A stretch of DNA of 64,000 bases from Acanthochromis polyacanthus (GCF_021347895.1 NC_067135.1:1833820-1897819); one strand, 5' to 3'; shown: positions 32,903 to 43,792, numbered from the stretch's first letter. The notes: generated by a model from the letters alone, not told the origin. Translations and numbers: made by a program.

Positions 32903-33780
32903 TAAGCAGACGCTGCCTGCTCCTCGGTGCCGGATCGTAGCAATAGCAACATCTATTCCTGTAATCATTCACCTGATTACTTTACCACTTCTCACCGTCA
33001 TCCGTTCCTAACTCCGCTCTTTGTTCTTCTCTCCAGTCACCGGTTCAGCCGTTCCAGTTCCTGCCTCGCCACAGCCACGTTTCGTCTGCTCGTTTGAGGA
33101 AGTTCGGCAGAGACGTTTCAGCCATCCGGCGTTCCTCCCACACATCGATGGCTGTCTTTGTTCCAACTACGTTTCATCTGCCGTTTGTTTGAGGAAGTTC
33201 GGCAGAGACGTTTCAGCCATTCGGCGTTCCTTCCACACATCGATGGTTGCCCCGCTCCTGCAACCATATAGACTGCCGGCCGACTACAAACCATCAATCA
33301 GCCCTGGAACCCAGTCCGAGCATCCCGATTCTTCCGTCGTTAAGTACTGAGAGAAAAACTAATTGTTTGCCTGAGTTGAGAAACATGAACCTGCGTAGTA
33401 GTAGTTGAGATGAGACAGCTGGTTGTCAGAGCCGAGCATTAGTGAGAGAGAGCAAGTTAGTATTGATCATTTCTGTGTAACTTCACTATAAGTATTCTTG
33501 AGATTTAGTGACATTGGAAGCGCTAGGAGATTAGCTTCGTTGGTGTTTTGTATGTAATTCTTGTTGAGGAATTTAGTTTGGAGTTTTTTTTCACTGGTGA
33601 TTAGTTCTCCGAGCCTCTAGTCTGTGCAACCTCTGTTTTGTGTTACACAAGATACTTCCTGTTACCCGCCCCGTTCTGGGATTTGTAGTTTGTTGCAAGA
33701 AAAATTAAATTTCATTCATTTAAAAACTTATTGTCTGTCGTTTCCTGCACCTGAGCTCCTCCATTCACCCTAACATTGTT

Positions 33781-35487
33781 AGATAAAAATATTGTTATAT
33801 TGTATCCCTAGCTGGCCGTTTCAGCACTATGACTATTTTTCTTAGTTTATTTTTTTGTGTCTTCGGGCATGGGAGAAGGTTTGCCCATTTCACTAAGGAG
33901 GGAAAGGACATGATTTCTGGCCATCTTTCACCTGTTTTCTGACTGAAGCGGAAAAGAACAGATGATGAAGACACAGATGTAAGAATATGTGACAACAACA
34001 CAATGAATGACATAATATGGTGACTTTACATGTATGTGTAATTAAGACCTTCTTCAAAGGACAGTGTAGTCACCAATAACCCTAACAGGCAGCCTTGGTT
34101 TAAGGCCCCCTGAATGGTCTCACTAGGAAGCACACCATAGTATTTGTCCTTTGTTTCATTTTATTAGTAAGTTTGAACCACCGGTCATAAGCCTGACACA
34201 CAATAATAAACAGTTACACTAATATTATAAATCGTACATCGGCATTGCCGATCAGAGACCAACGGCTATCTAGAAATAATATCGGAACTAACTGAGATCT
34301 GGACTGTAATAAAAAAAATCCCCACAGTTGAACAGAGACAGAGATGCATATTATAATAGATGATATTTGAAGACATATTAAGTGTTTTCTTTTTTCAAAT
34401 TTCACTTATTGTCACCATGAACTTGTGAAACTCTTGCTGCTTGCATCAGCAGCATCCTTTACAAACTGACAAAAAATGGACATTTGGAAGACCACCGACT
34501 ATATCAATAAAGATTTAGTATAGTTTTGATATGTTTATCTTGGAATGTTCCATCTATTTAGAATCATGACTGGGAAGACAATGAGGGGCTGAAGGTTGGT
34601 GAAAAAGTTTGCTTGTTTATTTGTCTTTTGGTTGATAGATTCCATTTTTCAAATTAGAATGTTGACAGGAACATGTGTCAGTGGATGCAATGAGCTCTTA
34701 ATCAACTTTGTTTCTCAGCAGAGCAACACATTAAAAAGGTGATGAATGTAATTAACTTCAGTTGTCATGGTTTTAAAGCTCTGGCTGACTATCATTCTTC
34801 ATCAGTAAATGAATGTAGTTACCGACTATGAAATTCAAAAGCAGTCTTGTGTATGTTGTTGACTGTTCTCAACATCCAACCAAATAAAGTCTGACACAAA
34901 ATGTTACACTTGTGATATAAATTATTTATTTACATTTACAGAAAAATGACCCCCATCAAGACAATGTAGTAATAACTATTAGAAATAGAACCCAAGATAT
35001 AGAAGCTGACCTCTCTGAGGCATTCCTCCAGAGACTTTAGATTTTTCATCCCACACACACTCATACCTCACCACCACCAAGATGCTATTTCACTGATGTC
35101 TGACTGGGGAGTAATACAGACATTATTAATGAAGCTTTGTTTAAGGCAGTAACATTTTTCTAGATGTTCATGTGGCAATCATTGTACATATAAAGTGTGG
35201 CAATCATTGTACATAATTTAATTTACATTTCATTTAGGATACTTTTGTATTGTGTGTGATTGGATTTTTACAGATATTTTATGTTAAATTTAGAGATTGT
35301 GTGTGTATTATTGCATTATCCAGCTTCAGTGGCTAACTCTGACCAGCAGAGGGCACGTTCGCTACACAGTAGAGTGGTGATAACAAAATCTCGCGTGTTT
35401 TCTGACATGAACGAGATCACAAAATCAGCTGTTGCTAAAGTGGGCGAGTCACAAAGTGGGCGTTGCAAAGTGACGCGAAGCTACTTG
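33781..35487 (+). other. Right part of the TIR element, little recognisable
   Basis: Short exon-like blocks may exist, for example 34943-35040 (DPHQDNVVITIRNRTQDIEA, ending FLQRL and a stop) after a TTTACAG acceptor. None matches a domain I know. Around 35440-35487 are inverted copies of the TCGCAAAGT subterminal repeat. Confidence 0.35.
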
Positions 35488-35525
35488 GCGACACGCCTCT
35501 CTCTTGCAGCCTGCAGACAGATAGG

Positions 35526-36253
35526 CTGAATCCCAAACCGCCCCCTACACACTATCCCTACACACTACCCCTCCGTTTGCGCGTTCCCGTGGAGGGTCCT
35601 CCATATTAAGGGCCGTCCCAAACCGCGTAGTGCGGAGGGAGAGTGGACTGTTCAGCCCTTAAATAGCGAGTCTGCATCGATGCTCACTCTGGACAACTTT
35701 TTCAGGAAGTGCAACGTCGAAATGGAGGAGGAAACAACATATCGATGTAAGTTCCACATTCGTCCTTTATTTCTCCCACGCCTTTTTCACACTGACAGAA
35801 CATCACAAAAAGAGTGGTGAAAAAAGATAAATCAAAAGAAACAAATCTTCTTCTCTGCTGATGTTTGATTTAATTGTGCACCCCCTGACACCTTAAAATT
35901 TGAACACAACTGACAGAATTCATTTATTCATTTGTTGGATTTGAAATGCCAGATAATAGGATTGGAAAAAATGTGAGTGAAAAAAAGTGGGATGCTTTCG
36001 TCTTCTGGAAGCAGCAGCGATCCTTGATAGTTGCAACCTGTGCCACAGCGCTACAGCCATGACAGTAGGTGTCTTTCTGTTACCATGGCGATGACGTCTT
36101 CCGTTTTCCGGTGAGGCAACAGGGCGTCCCATTCCTGCCGATCGTATTTATACCCTCCCCCTTCAATAATAGGTGCCCTCCACAGCTGCGAGTGTGACTT
36201 CTTTTGGAGTGACACTCGGTAGTGGAGGGGGAGTGTGTAGGGGGCGGTAGCAT
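35526..36253. mobile_element. TIR element fragment, possibly Harbinger-like
   Basis: ACCGCCCCCTACACACT near 35538 is matched inverted at 36237-36253 (AGTGTGTAGGGGGCGGT). Inside is a possible first exon (ATGGAGGAGGAAACAACAT then GTAAGT, about 35722-35750). There is no clear target duplication. The right end abuts Gypsy pol sequence and may have replaced the retroelement's 3' end. Confidence 0.4.
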
Positions 36254-37456
36254 GGAGGGACAGACCGGTGACACCTGCCTCGTGGGCACGCACCACCTGA
36301 ACACAGTTGCCCGCGGTGGTCCATGGTTGATGGGTTCTGTAATGTTGCATAGGGTCACATCTATACGTGGATCTGGCTGGAAGTCCCATGTTGTAGCACA
36401 CTGGATTACCAAACTCATTATAGGTGAATAGCTTTGGTGGCTGCCGTTCTCTCCTTGGCCGCTCTTGTACTTGGTCTTTGTCACTCGGACTTTCACATGG
36501 TTGAGGTGACAGAGGTTGCAGCACAAGGTTGTCTCCAAGCATTTCCAGTCCATCTGGTGCCTCATCCCTGTCCCACCTTGATCCTCAATCCCACCTTGAT
36601 CCTCTCTCAGCTGTAGCAGTTTGTCCTGTTCCTCTCCTTGCTTATCATGTGTTCCTGTAGGTTCAGAGCCTGCTGACTGGTCAACATGTTCCTCTTCATT
36701 ACATGCCTGTGGACGTGTATCCTGAGGGGGCTGTTGAGGTAGGTAAAAGAACCAGTCATCCTCAATGTCCTCATCACTGTCATCCTCCTGCTGAGTATTG
36801 GTTATTTCTTTATTTGCCTGTTTCACATTTTTCTTTGGTGGTCTGGCAATTTTTAGAGGAACTTCCAAAGGCAGATGATCACATGGAAGCAAGAGATTGC
36901 GATGTAATATCCTGCTATCTCGCCCCTTTCCATGTTCCGGTACAACTTCGTAGACTGGGGCATCCTTGTTTACTCTGCGAACAACCTTGTGGATAGTTTC
37001 CTCCCAATGGCTGCATAGCTTGCCAGTTCCTCCTCTTGGAGTCAAGTTCCTCACCAGAACACGATCTCCTGGTTCCAGCTCCGAGCTCCTCACTTTGCAA
37101 TCATGGTTTCTTTTTCCTCTTTCAGCTGACTTTCTCGCATTGTTCTTTGTTATCTCATAGGCTTCTTGCATCCCCTCCCGCCACTGTCGCATGTACTCTC
37201 TGTGGTCAGGTGTACCTGTTTCTGGTGTCAAGCGGAAGAGTATGTCGACAGGCAGCTTTGGAGTTCTTCCGAAAAGAAGATAAAAGGGAGAAAAGCCAGT
37301 GACTTCGCATTTTGTACAATTGTACGTGAAAATCAACTTGTTCAATGAGTCCTTCCAGTTAGATTTTTCTTTCTCAGTCAGCGTTCTCAGCATCTGTAGG
37401 AGTGTATGATTGAATCGTTCAACTTGTCCATTTCCTTCAGGGTGGTATGGCGTCGT
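36254..37456 (-). pseudogene. Integrase C-terminal half and pol tail
   Basis: Continues the integrase after the stop at 37457-37459. It contains the E-side region of the catalytic core (FSPFYLLFGRTPKLP) and a GPY/F-like stretch (ELEPGDRVLVRNLTPRGGTG), followed by a long acidic, Gln-rich tail. Near 36540 the coding signal moves to another frame, where RRERQPPKLFTYNEFGNPVC appears, typical of Gypsy pol C-termini. It ends at the foreign TIR at 36253. Confidence 0.75.
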
Positions 37457-38320
37457 TCATGAGCCTAACACTCCAGAAGTCTTCTTCAGTTGTGCAATCA
37501 GCTGATTTTGGAATTCACCTCCTTGGTCGTGATGGATGCGCTGAAGAAACCCAAATTTCAATGCATAATCATTGAAAAGCTTGTCTGCTACTGTTTTGGC
37601 CGACTTAGAGGTTGTGGCATAGGCTTTGGCAAATCTTGAGAAATGGTCAATCACAACCAAGATGTACTCAAAACCGCCCGCACACTTGTCAACATGCAGA
37701 AAGTCAATGGAGACTAATTCAAAGGGCTGAGTTGTGACAATGTTGGTCAGGGGTGCTCTAACTTCTCGACTGGGCTTCTTTTGCTTCAAACATGAACAGC
37801 TTTGAGCCACATAGTGTTCGATGTCCTGTTGCATATAGGGCCAGAAGAAACGTTCTCTTACCAGTGAGGTGGTCCGGTCAACTCCTTGGTGCCCCATGTC
37901 ATCATGCAACTCCTTCAAAACGGTTGACTTGTACTTCTCTGGCAGAACAAGCTGTGTTCGTGTGGCTGTTTTTTGACGCAGGATGCCATCATCATCGAAG
38001 ACAAGATTTTCCCATTCACTTATCAGCCTTTTACTCTGTGTACTGAATGATTTTAACTGTTTATTATCAGGTTTCTTATCTAACTTACGACACTCGATCA
38101 CTGGGCCGATATTTTTATCTTCCTTCTGAGCTCGACAAATCTCTGCAGGCATGAGAGGCTGATGTTCTGACTTGTGGATGTGTTTGCACTGAGCAGACAG
38201 AGCCATGAACCACACTGGATTAGGATTTGGGTCCTCAACTGACTGTACTACTGCTTGTACTGAGCGAGATGACATTTCTTCCGTACAGTCTTTCAACAAA
38301 GTTTCTATGCAGACTGGCAT
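37457..38320 (-). pseudogene. Integrase N-terminal half (zinc-binding and catalytic core)
   Basis: Residues around HDDMGHQGVDRT and SCSCLKQKK form the HHCC zinc-binding domain; then come the first catalytic Asp (ELVSIDFLHVD) and the second (IHHDQGGEFQNQ). The frame ends at a TGA at 37457-37459, after which the same frame stays open, so one nonsense change splits integrase. Confidence 0.85.
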
Positions 38321-38525
38321 CCTTGAGAGGCAGTCGGCATCAATGTTCTCCTTTCCTGGCCTGTAATCGGATGGTGAGGTGAAAATCCGCTACTTCAGCA
38401 ACCCATCGGCTTCCAGTTGCATTTAGTTTTGCTGTGGACAGGACATAGGTGAGGGGATTATTATCCGTATACACAGTGCTGATGAGCCGATCAAACAGTC
38501 CCTGAACTTTTCACACACAGCCCAT

Positions 38526-39515
38526 TTAAGGGCAAGGAACTCCAACTTTCCAGAATGTAAATGATAGTTCTTCTCGGATGCAGTGAGGGATCAGGAAGCG
38601 TATGCTATGACACGCAGTTTTCCTTCCTGTTCCTGATACAATACTGCCCCCAGGCCCAGGTTGGAAGCATCTGTGTGCAGGACAAATGGCTTTGTGTTTT
38701 CTTTTGTACTGTCTCATTTTTGTATCACGTTTCTCACTCTTTTGTACATCAGTAGGAGCTTTCATGAGATCGTAGAGAGGGGCTGCGATTCGAGAGAAAT
38801 CCTGGATGTATTGGCTATAATAACTCAGGAGGCTCATAATGGCTCTTAATTCTCCCACAGTGGTTGGCTTCTTGTCTTTTAGGGCTCTGACAGCTATGGT
38901 GTCAGCAGGGTCAATCTTGCTGCCCTCTGATGAAATGACCCGTCCAAGATAGCGAACCTCTCTTCGAAACATCTCACATTTGGCCGGCTTCAACTTTATG
39001 CCATACTCTCTCAGCCGCCTCAGCACAGTTCTGACATTTTCAACATGGCTTTCAAATGACTGACTGAACACGAGTGTGTCATCCAGATATGGGATGCAGA
39101 TCTCATTTCGGATTCCCTCCAGACATCCTTCCATGCATCGCTGAAAGGCAGCCGGTGCGTTCATGAGACCAAAGGGAATTCGGATCCATTCATACAAGCC
39201 CCAGGGGGTTACGAAAGCAGTGAGGGGGCGACTCTTTTCTGCCATGAATCCCTGATGGTACGCCTTTCCCTGCTCCAAGAGCGAAAACCATGAGTTGCCA
39301 CCCAGACCATCCATGATGTCCTGCACTCTGGGCATTGGCTGGCGGTCTGGTACGGTTTTGCGGTTCAGCTCGCGGTAGTCGATGCACAGGCGTACGCTTC
39401 CATCTTTTTTTCGAACGCATACCACTGGAGATGCATAGGGAGAGTTAGACTTGCACACCCAGCCTTGTGTTATTTGCATGATCTCATCACACAAGGCTGG
39501 GTGTGATGAGATCAC
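38526..39515 (-). pseudogene. Gypsy-type reverse transcriptase
   Basis: The RT palm and fingers are visible: [29 protein letters not shown], and the catalytic YLDD box ([12 protein letters not shown]), then the thumb and connection ([13 protein letters not shown]). The N-terminal boundary is broken by an inverted insertion at about 39455-39524. The RNase H region downstream (38320-38526) is out of frame with stops. Confidence 0.9.
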
Positions 39516-39524
39516 GCAAATAAC
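39455..39524. repeat. Fold-back inverted duplication inside pol
   Basis: Two arms of about 23-33 bp (GTTATTTGCATGATCTCATC and its near-exact complement) around a 10-base centre, CAAGGCTGGG. The insertion puts stops into the frame between the protease and RT. Confidence 0.85.
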
Positions 39525-39579
39525 TCTTCATTTCCTGGTACAGTGGTTTCGGTACGGAGAGGTAAGTTTTGGCCACAGG

Positions 39580-40812
39580 TTAAGTATCTGTCAGTGAGAT
39601 GGAAAGTTTCAAGTTTTCAATACAGCCGATGTCATCATCAGATTTGGAGAAGGAGCCCGACTCTTCTCTTAACATTTGTTTAACTTTTTCTTTTTCAGGT
39701 GGGCTAAGATGGCTCAAGTCGACTGGGGGATCCCATTCACCACCAGAGATTTGTTCTTTCCCGACTCCCACATGACGTACTGTTACTGGAGGGGAGGGGT
39801 GGGGCTTCTCGAAGATTTCTGATGGGTAAACTGCTTGGACTTGTTGCACTGTCCCAATAACTGTTCGGCCAGGGAGCATTATGTCATGATCTGTTGGGTT
39901 TTGTACATCCACCATTATAAATGGTTTTGCTCCTTTTTTCAATGTTACGAGAGTATCAGTGAACTCAAGGCCCTCTGGCCACTGTGGATCGACACTTGGC
40001 TCAAAGATCAGTGTTTCATCTCGTAAAGGTGCTGTCAACACACGGCACTCTACTCTTAAAGCTGTGTGTCTGGGGACATGTACTCGCTCTCTGGTCATCT
40101 TGGCCACATACTCATGTGATCGCTGTTCAGCAGTAACTTGCTCTACAAAAACGTCAGCGTGACCCATTCCAAAACCAGGAAAAGCTGCTTGGACAGTTTT
40201 GATTAGCTGTTCTTTGTCAGTGGTGTTATTCTGCTGTAGCTCAGTTTCAACAATCAGTTCAATGACATTTGAGCCAATAATAGGTCGAGCAAGACTGTTA
40301 CCTTTAATCACTAAGGTGGGAACGACGACCTCTGTTGTTGGAAGTCCATCTGTAGCTAATTTAAATGTTACCTCTATCCATCCTGAGTATGGCAGGTCTT
40401 CTCCATTAGCTACGATGAGGTTTAACGAGTCATCACCATCAATGATTTCAGAAATGTCCCTCAGTGTTACATGTTGCAAGTACTCTGCTTTCCAACGTTC
40501 ACTCACGACAGTCACTTGTGAGCCGGAGTCCCATAAGGCCCTAACATGCTGGTCTTGAATATGGCAGTCAATTAGGTATTTCCTTCCAACAAGTGGAGCA
40601 ACTTTGACTTGTTTTCTCTGTCGTGTTGTGGCCCCGACTGCATCACATGAGGTTGTTGAGCATTGGTTTTTGTGGACTGCCCAGTGTTCATGTTGACATG
40701 CCTTAGAACAGTACAATACACCTTTACATGCTGCACATTGTCTTAGTTTGACGTTTTTTCCATGTGCAGCACAGTGTGCACAAAGTTGGGGCGCTGTGGA
40801 TGAAGTGGTCAC
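39580..40812 (-). CDS. MYND zinc finger fused to retropepsin-like protease, retrotransposon
   Basis: 410 codons from a GTG; the frame opens slightly upstream, in -1 relative to gag. Residues 11-51 fit MYND completely: C11-x2-C14, C26-x2-C29, C35-x3-C39, H47-x3-C51. MYND fingers normally bind proline-rich peptides in chromatin and cytoskeletal proteins. A pepsin-type protease follows (ALWDSGSQVTVV, D95-S96-G97), with a flap-like region and PIIGSNVIE. The rest links to RT. Intact within itself, but the element is dead elsewhere. The MYND assignment is direct from cysteine spacing; its role is inference (capsid targeting or RNA/protein binding). Confidence 0.85.
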   Translation of the reverse strand: MTTSSTAPQLCAHCAAHGKNVKLRQCAACKGVLYCSKACQHEHWAVHKNQCSTTSCDAVGATTRQRKQVKVAPLVGRKYLIDCHIQDQHVRALWDSGSQVTVVSERWKAEYLQHVTLRDISEIIDGDDSLNLIVANGEDLPYSGWIEVTFKLATDGLPTTEVVVPTLVIKGNSLARPIIGSNVIELIVETELQQNNTTDKEQLIKTVQAAFPGFGMGHADVFVEQVTAEQRSHEYVAKMTRERVHVPRHTALRVECRVLTAPLRDETLIFEPSVDPQWPEGLEFTDTLVTLKKGAKPFIMVDVQNPTDHDIMLPGRTVIGTVQQVQAVYPSEIFEKPHPSPPVTVRHVGVGKEQISGGEWDPPVDLSHLSPPEKEKVKQMLREESGSFSKSDDDIGCIENLKLSISLTDT

Positions 40813-40847
40813 TCCCTGCCCCGCTGGGGTAACCCTGGCTCATTTAA

Positions 40848-41363
40848 AGGCATTAGAGGAGATTTAATTTCCTACGACTTTGAACGTAGCATGCGCACAT
40901 ACAACCTCTCCCTCACCCCCCTCTAACCTCCCCCCTCTTAACATTTACGAAGAAACGCCCCCCTCCAGAAACTTGCGTTGGACTCGTGAAGTTGTCTTTT
41001 ACGGCTGGGTCCCCCTGGATCTTTATCTGCCATTATGTAAAAAAAGATGAGCAAAACAAGTCTCCAACTAACTACGAAGCTATACCAAAGCAACACATAC
41101 AGAAAACACGTAAGTCCAAGGCGTACGTAATCTACGTAACTAGGCCTGAGCCGGAAGATTTTTGACTGACAGGAAAGGGAGCAAACCAAACGCCTCGGTC
41201 CGAGCGCGTTGATTGGCTGATGTTTTTCAGGTCCTGCCATGTCCACAGGTTTTTTTTTTTTTAAATTTTTTTAGAAACCATACATACAAGTCCACTAAAG
41301 GTCAGTATATTCACTTTATGTGAATCAGACAAATTAAACAAAAAAACCATCCTCCATAATGCC
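40848..41363. mobile_element. TTAA-flanked (piggyBac-like) MITE at the gag/pol border
   Basis: Ends AGGCATTA...TAATGCCT are inverted, and TTAA flanks both sides (40844-40847 and 41364-41367). It is 516 bp with no transposase frame. TTAA target duplication is the hallmark of piggyBac. The short end match keeps the call moderate. Confidence 0.65.
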
Positions 41364-41367
41364 TTTA

Positions 41368-42053
41368 AAGCACTCCCTCTGAATTGGCCTGATCGTCCCA
41401 TTCTGCAACCGACAGCAAAGTGTTCGCTACTGCCACACCTGAAGCAGTGAATGCGGTCTTCTCTATTTTCCTGCTGGCACGCATAGCATCTCCTTCTGTG
41501 ACTTGGAGCAGGTGTGGGAAAGGAGCGCTGGTTACCATACCTTTGGTTGAATTGAGGATGGCCGTGCTGGGGTGCAGGAGCTGGAGTAATCCAGTGTCTG
41601 GGTGGTGGGCCATGGTGGGCTGGTGCTAGCTGATGTGGTGTACAGTCTGGTGCAGATGCTGTATCTGGGTGGTGCCTGGGTAGGTGGAAGGGCTGCTGCT
41701 GCTGCTGCTGCTGCATGGACTCTTTGATGGAAGACACCTCAGCTTTGAGATCCTTTAAAAGACACATGTTAGCTTTCATCTCCTGCAGTTCAGAAAGAAT
41801 GTCAGTTTGATTGTTACTGTGACTCGGCTGGCTCATTTTCATCTTTTCAGCAGGAGTGTGGTCAAACTGAGCACAGTGGACGGCTTCAGATCGCTGTGGT
41901 GTTGTCATTTTTTTCTTGCTTTGCCTCTCACTTTCATAGGCACATGCAGCATTCAGTTTTTCAAACAGGAGTTCATCAGAAACACCAGGCTGCTCAAGAT
42001 ATGGCTGGAGATCCCGCTTGATATTATCGTTTTGCAAACCAGTCATAACTGAG
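41368..42053 (-). pseudogene. Gag C-terminal part with zinc knuckle
   Basis: Continues gag after the hAT insertion; the 8-bp target duplication is shared by both halves. It contains a poly-Gln run (MQQQQQQQQ), a Pro-rich stretch, and a CCHC knuckle CFRCGSSEHFAVGC (CX2CX4HX4C) preceded by another Cys pair. Knuckles bind genomic RNA for packaging. Confidence 0.85.
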
Positions 42054-43784
42054 CAGTGTTGCCAACTTAGCGACTTTCTCGCTAAATCTAGCGACTTTTC
42101 AAAGCTCCTAGCGACTTTTTTTCGTCAAAAGCGACTAGCGACAAATCTAGCGACTTTTTCTGCCGTTTTGGAGACTGACAGGAAAACTGGGCTCATTCTG
42201 CAGTTACTGTTTTCAACCAGCAGCAGGTGCTGCTGTGAGCTTCTCCCCCTCCCAGAGCACAGGCTGTCAGTCCAGTAACCCCACAGCAGTCCCAGTGTCT
42301 CATTAGAGGACACATCAGTCCGCGGCCAGACGGCAGGTGAATCGCGCATATTTTTTTGCATATTTCACAACATAATACACATTATCACATTACATAATAT
42401 ATACCCTGTTAAAAAAAAAACATTAGAAAGATTCAAATTGGATATAGACTACAAATGTGACTTTTGTCAGACTGAAATAGAAACTATTTCTCATCTGTTT
42501 TATAACTGTTCATACAGTAGGAATTTATGGTCCCATATACAGCAGTTCATTTATGATAAAACCGGATATCTGATCAGCCTCCAGGAGAGGGACATCATAT
42601 TTTATTTTGATGAACCAGATCTGCCCCGAAACTTCTCCTTTTTGATTCAAACTCTAATTATGCTGGCAAAATACCATATACATAAAACTAAATGGTCCAA
42701 AGCAAAACCAAATGGACAATATTTTGAAAATGAAATCTCTCAGTATCTTAATTTAATAAAATATGCGTCTAATTCAAAAGCAGTGAAAACCTATCAAGCA
42801 GCCTGTAATTTCCTTAAAATAATAACTTAATGCATTTCATCATGTGTGTTTTTTATCTATATGTACATGTAGATATCGAGGAATTGGTGTGTTTTTATAT
42901 ATGTGTGCGTGTATGCAGAGGTACATATCAGTATGTGGTTCTGTATTTGTGTATATATGTATGGATAAAGGTGTATATATTATAAGTGTACATTCTAGGG
43001 ATGCAAATGATTGTGTAATACAATTAATGATGGTTGCTTCATCTGATCAACCGATGATCCACCAATTGATGAGAGGCAATTTTTTGTTGAGAAGCTGAAC
43101 TCCCTTCTGAGTCAATTGCAATTTTTGCTTCAAACAGTGTCTGATAAATGCCTGATTAATAGTCAATTGTCTGCACCCCTAGTACATAACATATGTGATG
43201 TCTCCAACCCCCTGACATGTATATGTGTGATGTATGCATTTATTTCCCCCTTTCTTTTTTTTTTTCTTCTTTTCTTTCTCTTTTGTTAGTTTACTTTTTA
43301 TTCTTCAGTGTTATTTTTTTGTTCTCTTTTATTAATATTACCTAATGGTATTGCTATTGACGTATGATCACTGTATATTGTAAAACTAAATTAAAAAAAA
43401 AAACAAAAAAAAAACCCTGCAGCAGTTCCAGTGAGGGGAGGGGGAGACCCACATCACTCCGCGGCCAGACGGCAGATGAATCACGCATGCACAAAGTCAC
43501 TACAGATCCCATCCAGACTTATGGAGCCAAATAAATGTTTCTTCACTGTCATGCTAAAATAAACCACAGCATTTAGCCTCTAGTACAACAACATATTTTG
43601 GGTGTTTTATACTCACTTTTTGGTCTCTTCCACAACGTTATTCCTCTCTCCTACAACGTTTATTACAATTACATGCAAACTGGGAAATTATGCAAAGTAG
43701 GCGATGACATCATTTAGCGACTTCTAGTGACTTTTAGGAGGACAGCCAACAGCGACTTTCCTTACTGAGGAGTTGGCAACAGTG
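42054..43784. mobile_element. hAT element in gag, itself carrying an L1
   Basis: Ends CAGTGTTGCCAAC and GTTGGCAACAGTG. The target duplication TAACTGAG is at 42046-42053 and 43785-43792. The subterminal motif TAGCGACTTT recurs at both ends, as usual for hAT transposase binding. An internal direct repeat (CCGCGGCCAGACGGCAG at about 42318 and 43459) flanks the L1 insertion. Confidence 0.92.
42411..43420 (+). mobile_element. 5'-truncated L1-type LINE with poly(A)
   Basis: Bases 42438-42830 encode the C-terminal end of ORF2, with the Cys-His motif CDFCQTEIETISHLFYNCSY followed by LW. A 3' UTR and an A-rich tail (about 43392-43417) follow. It is inserted inside the hAT element; the flanks show CCCTG on both sides, a possible short target duplication. 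Confidence 0.8.
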
Positions 43785-43792
43785 TAACTGAG

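Larger units (their letters stand above)
31760..33775 (+). mobile_element. Solo LTR (about 1.06 kb without its inserted hAT)
   Basis: Begins TGTCAGGCC and ends CCCTAACA (TG...CA) and is flanked by the 5-bp target duplication TTGTT at 31755-31759 and 33776-33780. A hAT element interrupts it. A 95-bp tandem duplication lies at about 33075-33265 (GTTTGAGGAAGTTCGGCAG at 33092 and 33187). No internal gag or pol is present, as expected after recombination between two LTRs. Confidence 0.8.
30434..35521 (+). mobile_element. 5.1-kb TIR DNA transposon with Ulp1-like protease exons
   Basis: Perfect 34-bp inverted ends: 30434-30467 (TCTGTCTGCAGGCTGCAAG first) and 35488-35521. Subterminal GCGTGTCGCAAAGTAG units are repeated three times at the left (30459-30505), with further copies and inverted copies inside both ends. 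The plus strand encodes intron-split fragments including an Ulp1/C48-type active-site motif (see 31362-31746). Ulp1 proteases accompany several large DNA transposon groups, such as KDZ/Zisupton-like and some Mutator-like elements. No DDE or SWIM transposase core was recognised, so the superfamily is open. No convincing target-site duplication is seen; the outer flanks appear rearranged. It contains a solo LTR (31760-33775). Confidence 0.6.
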
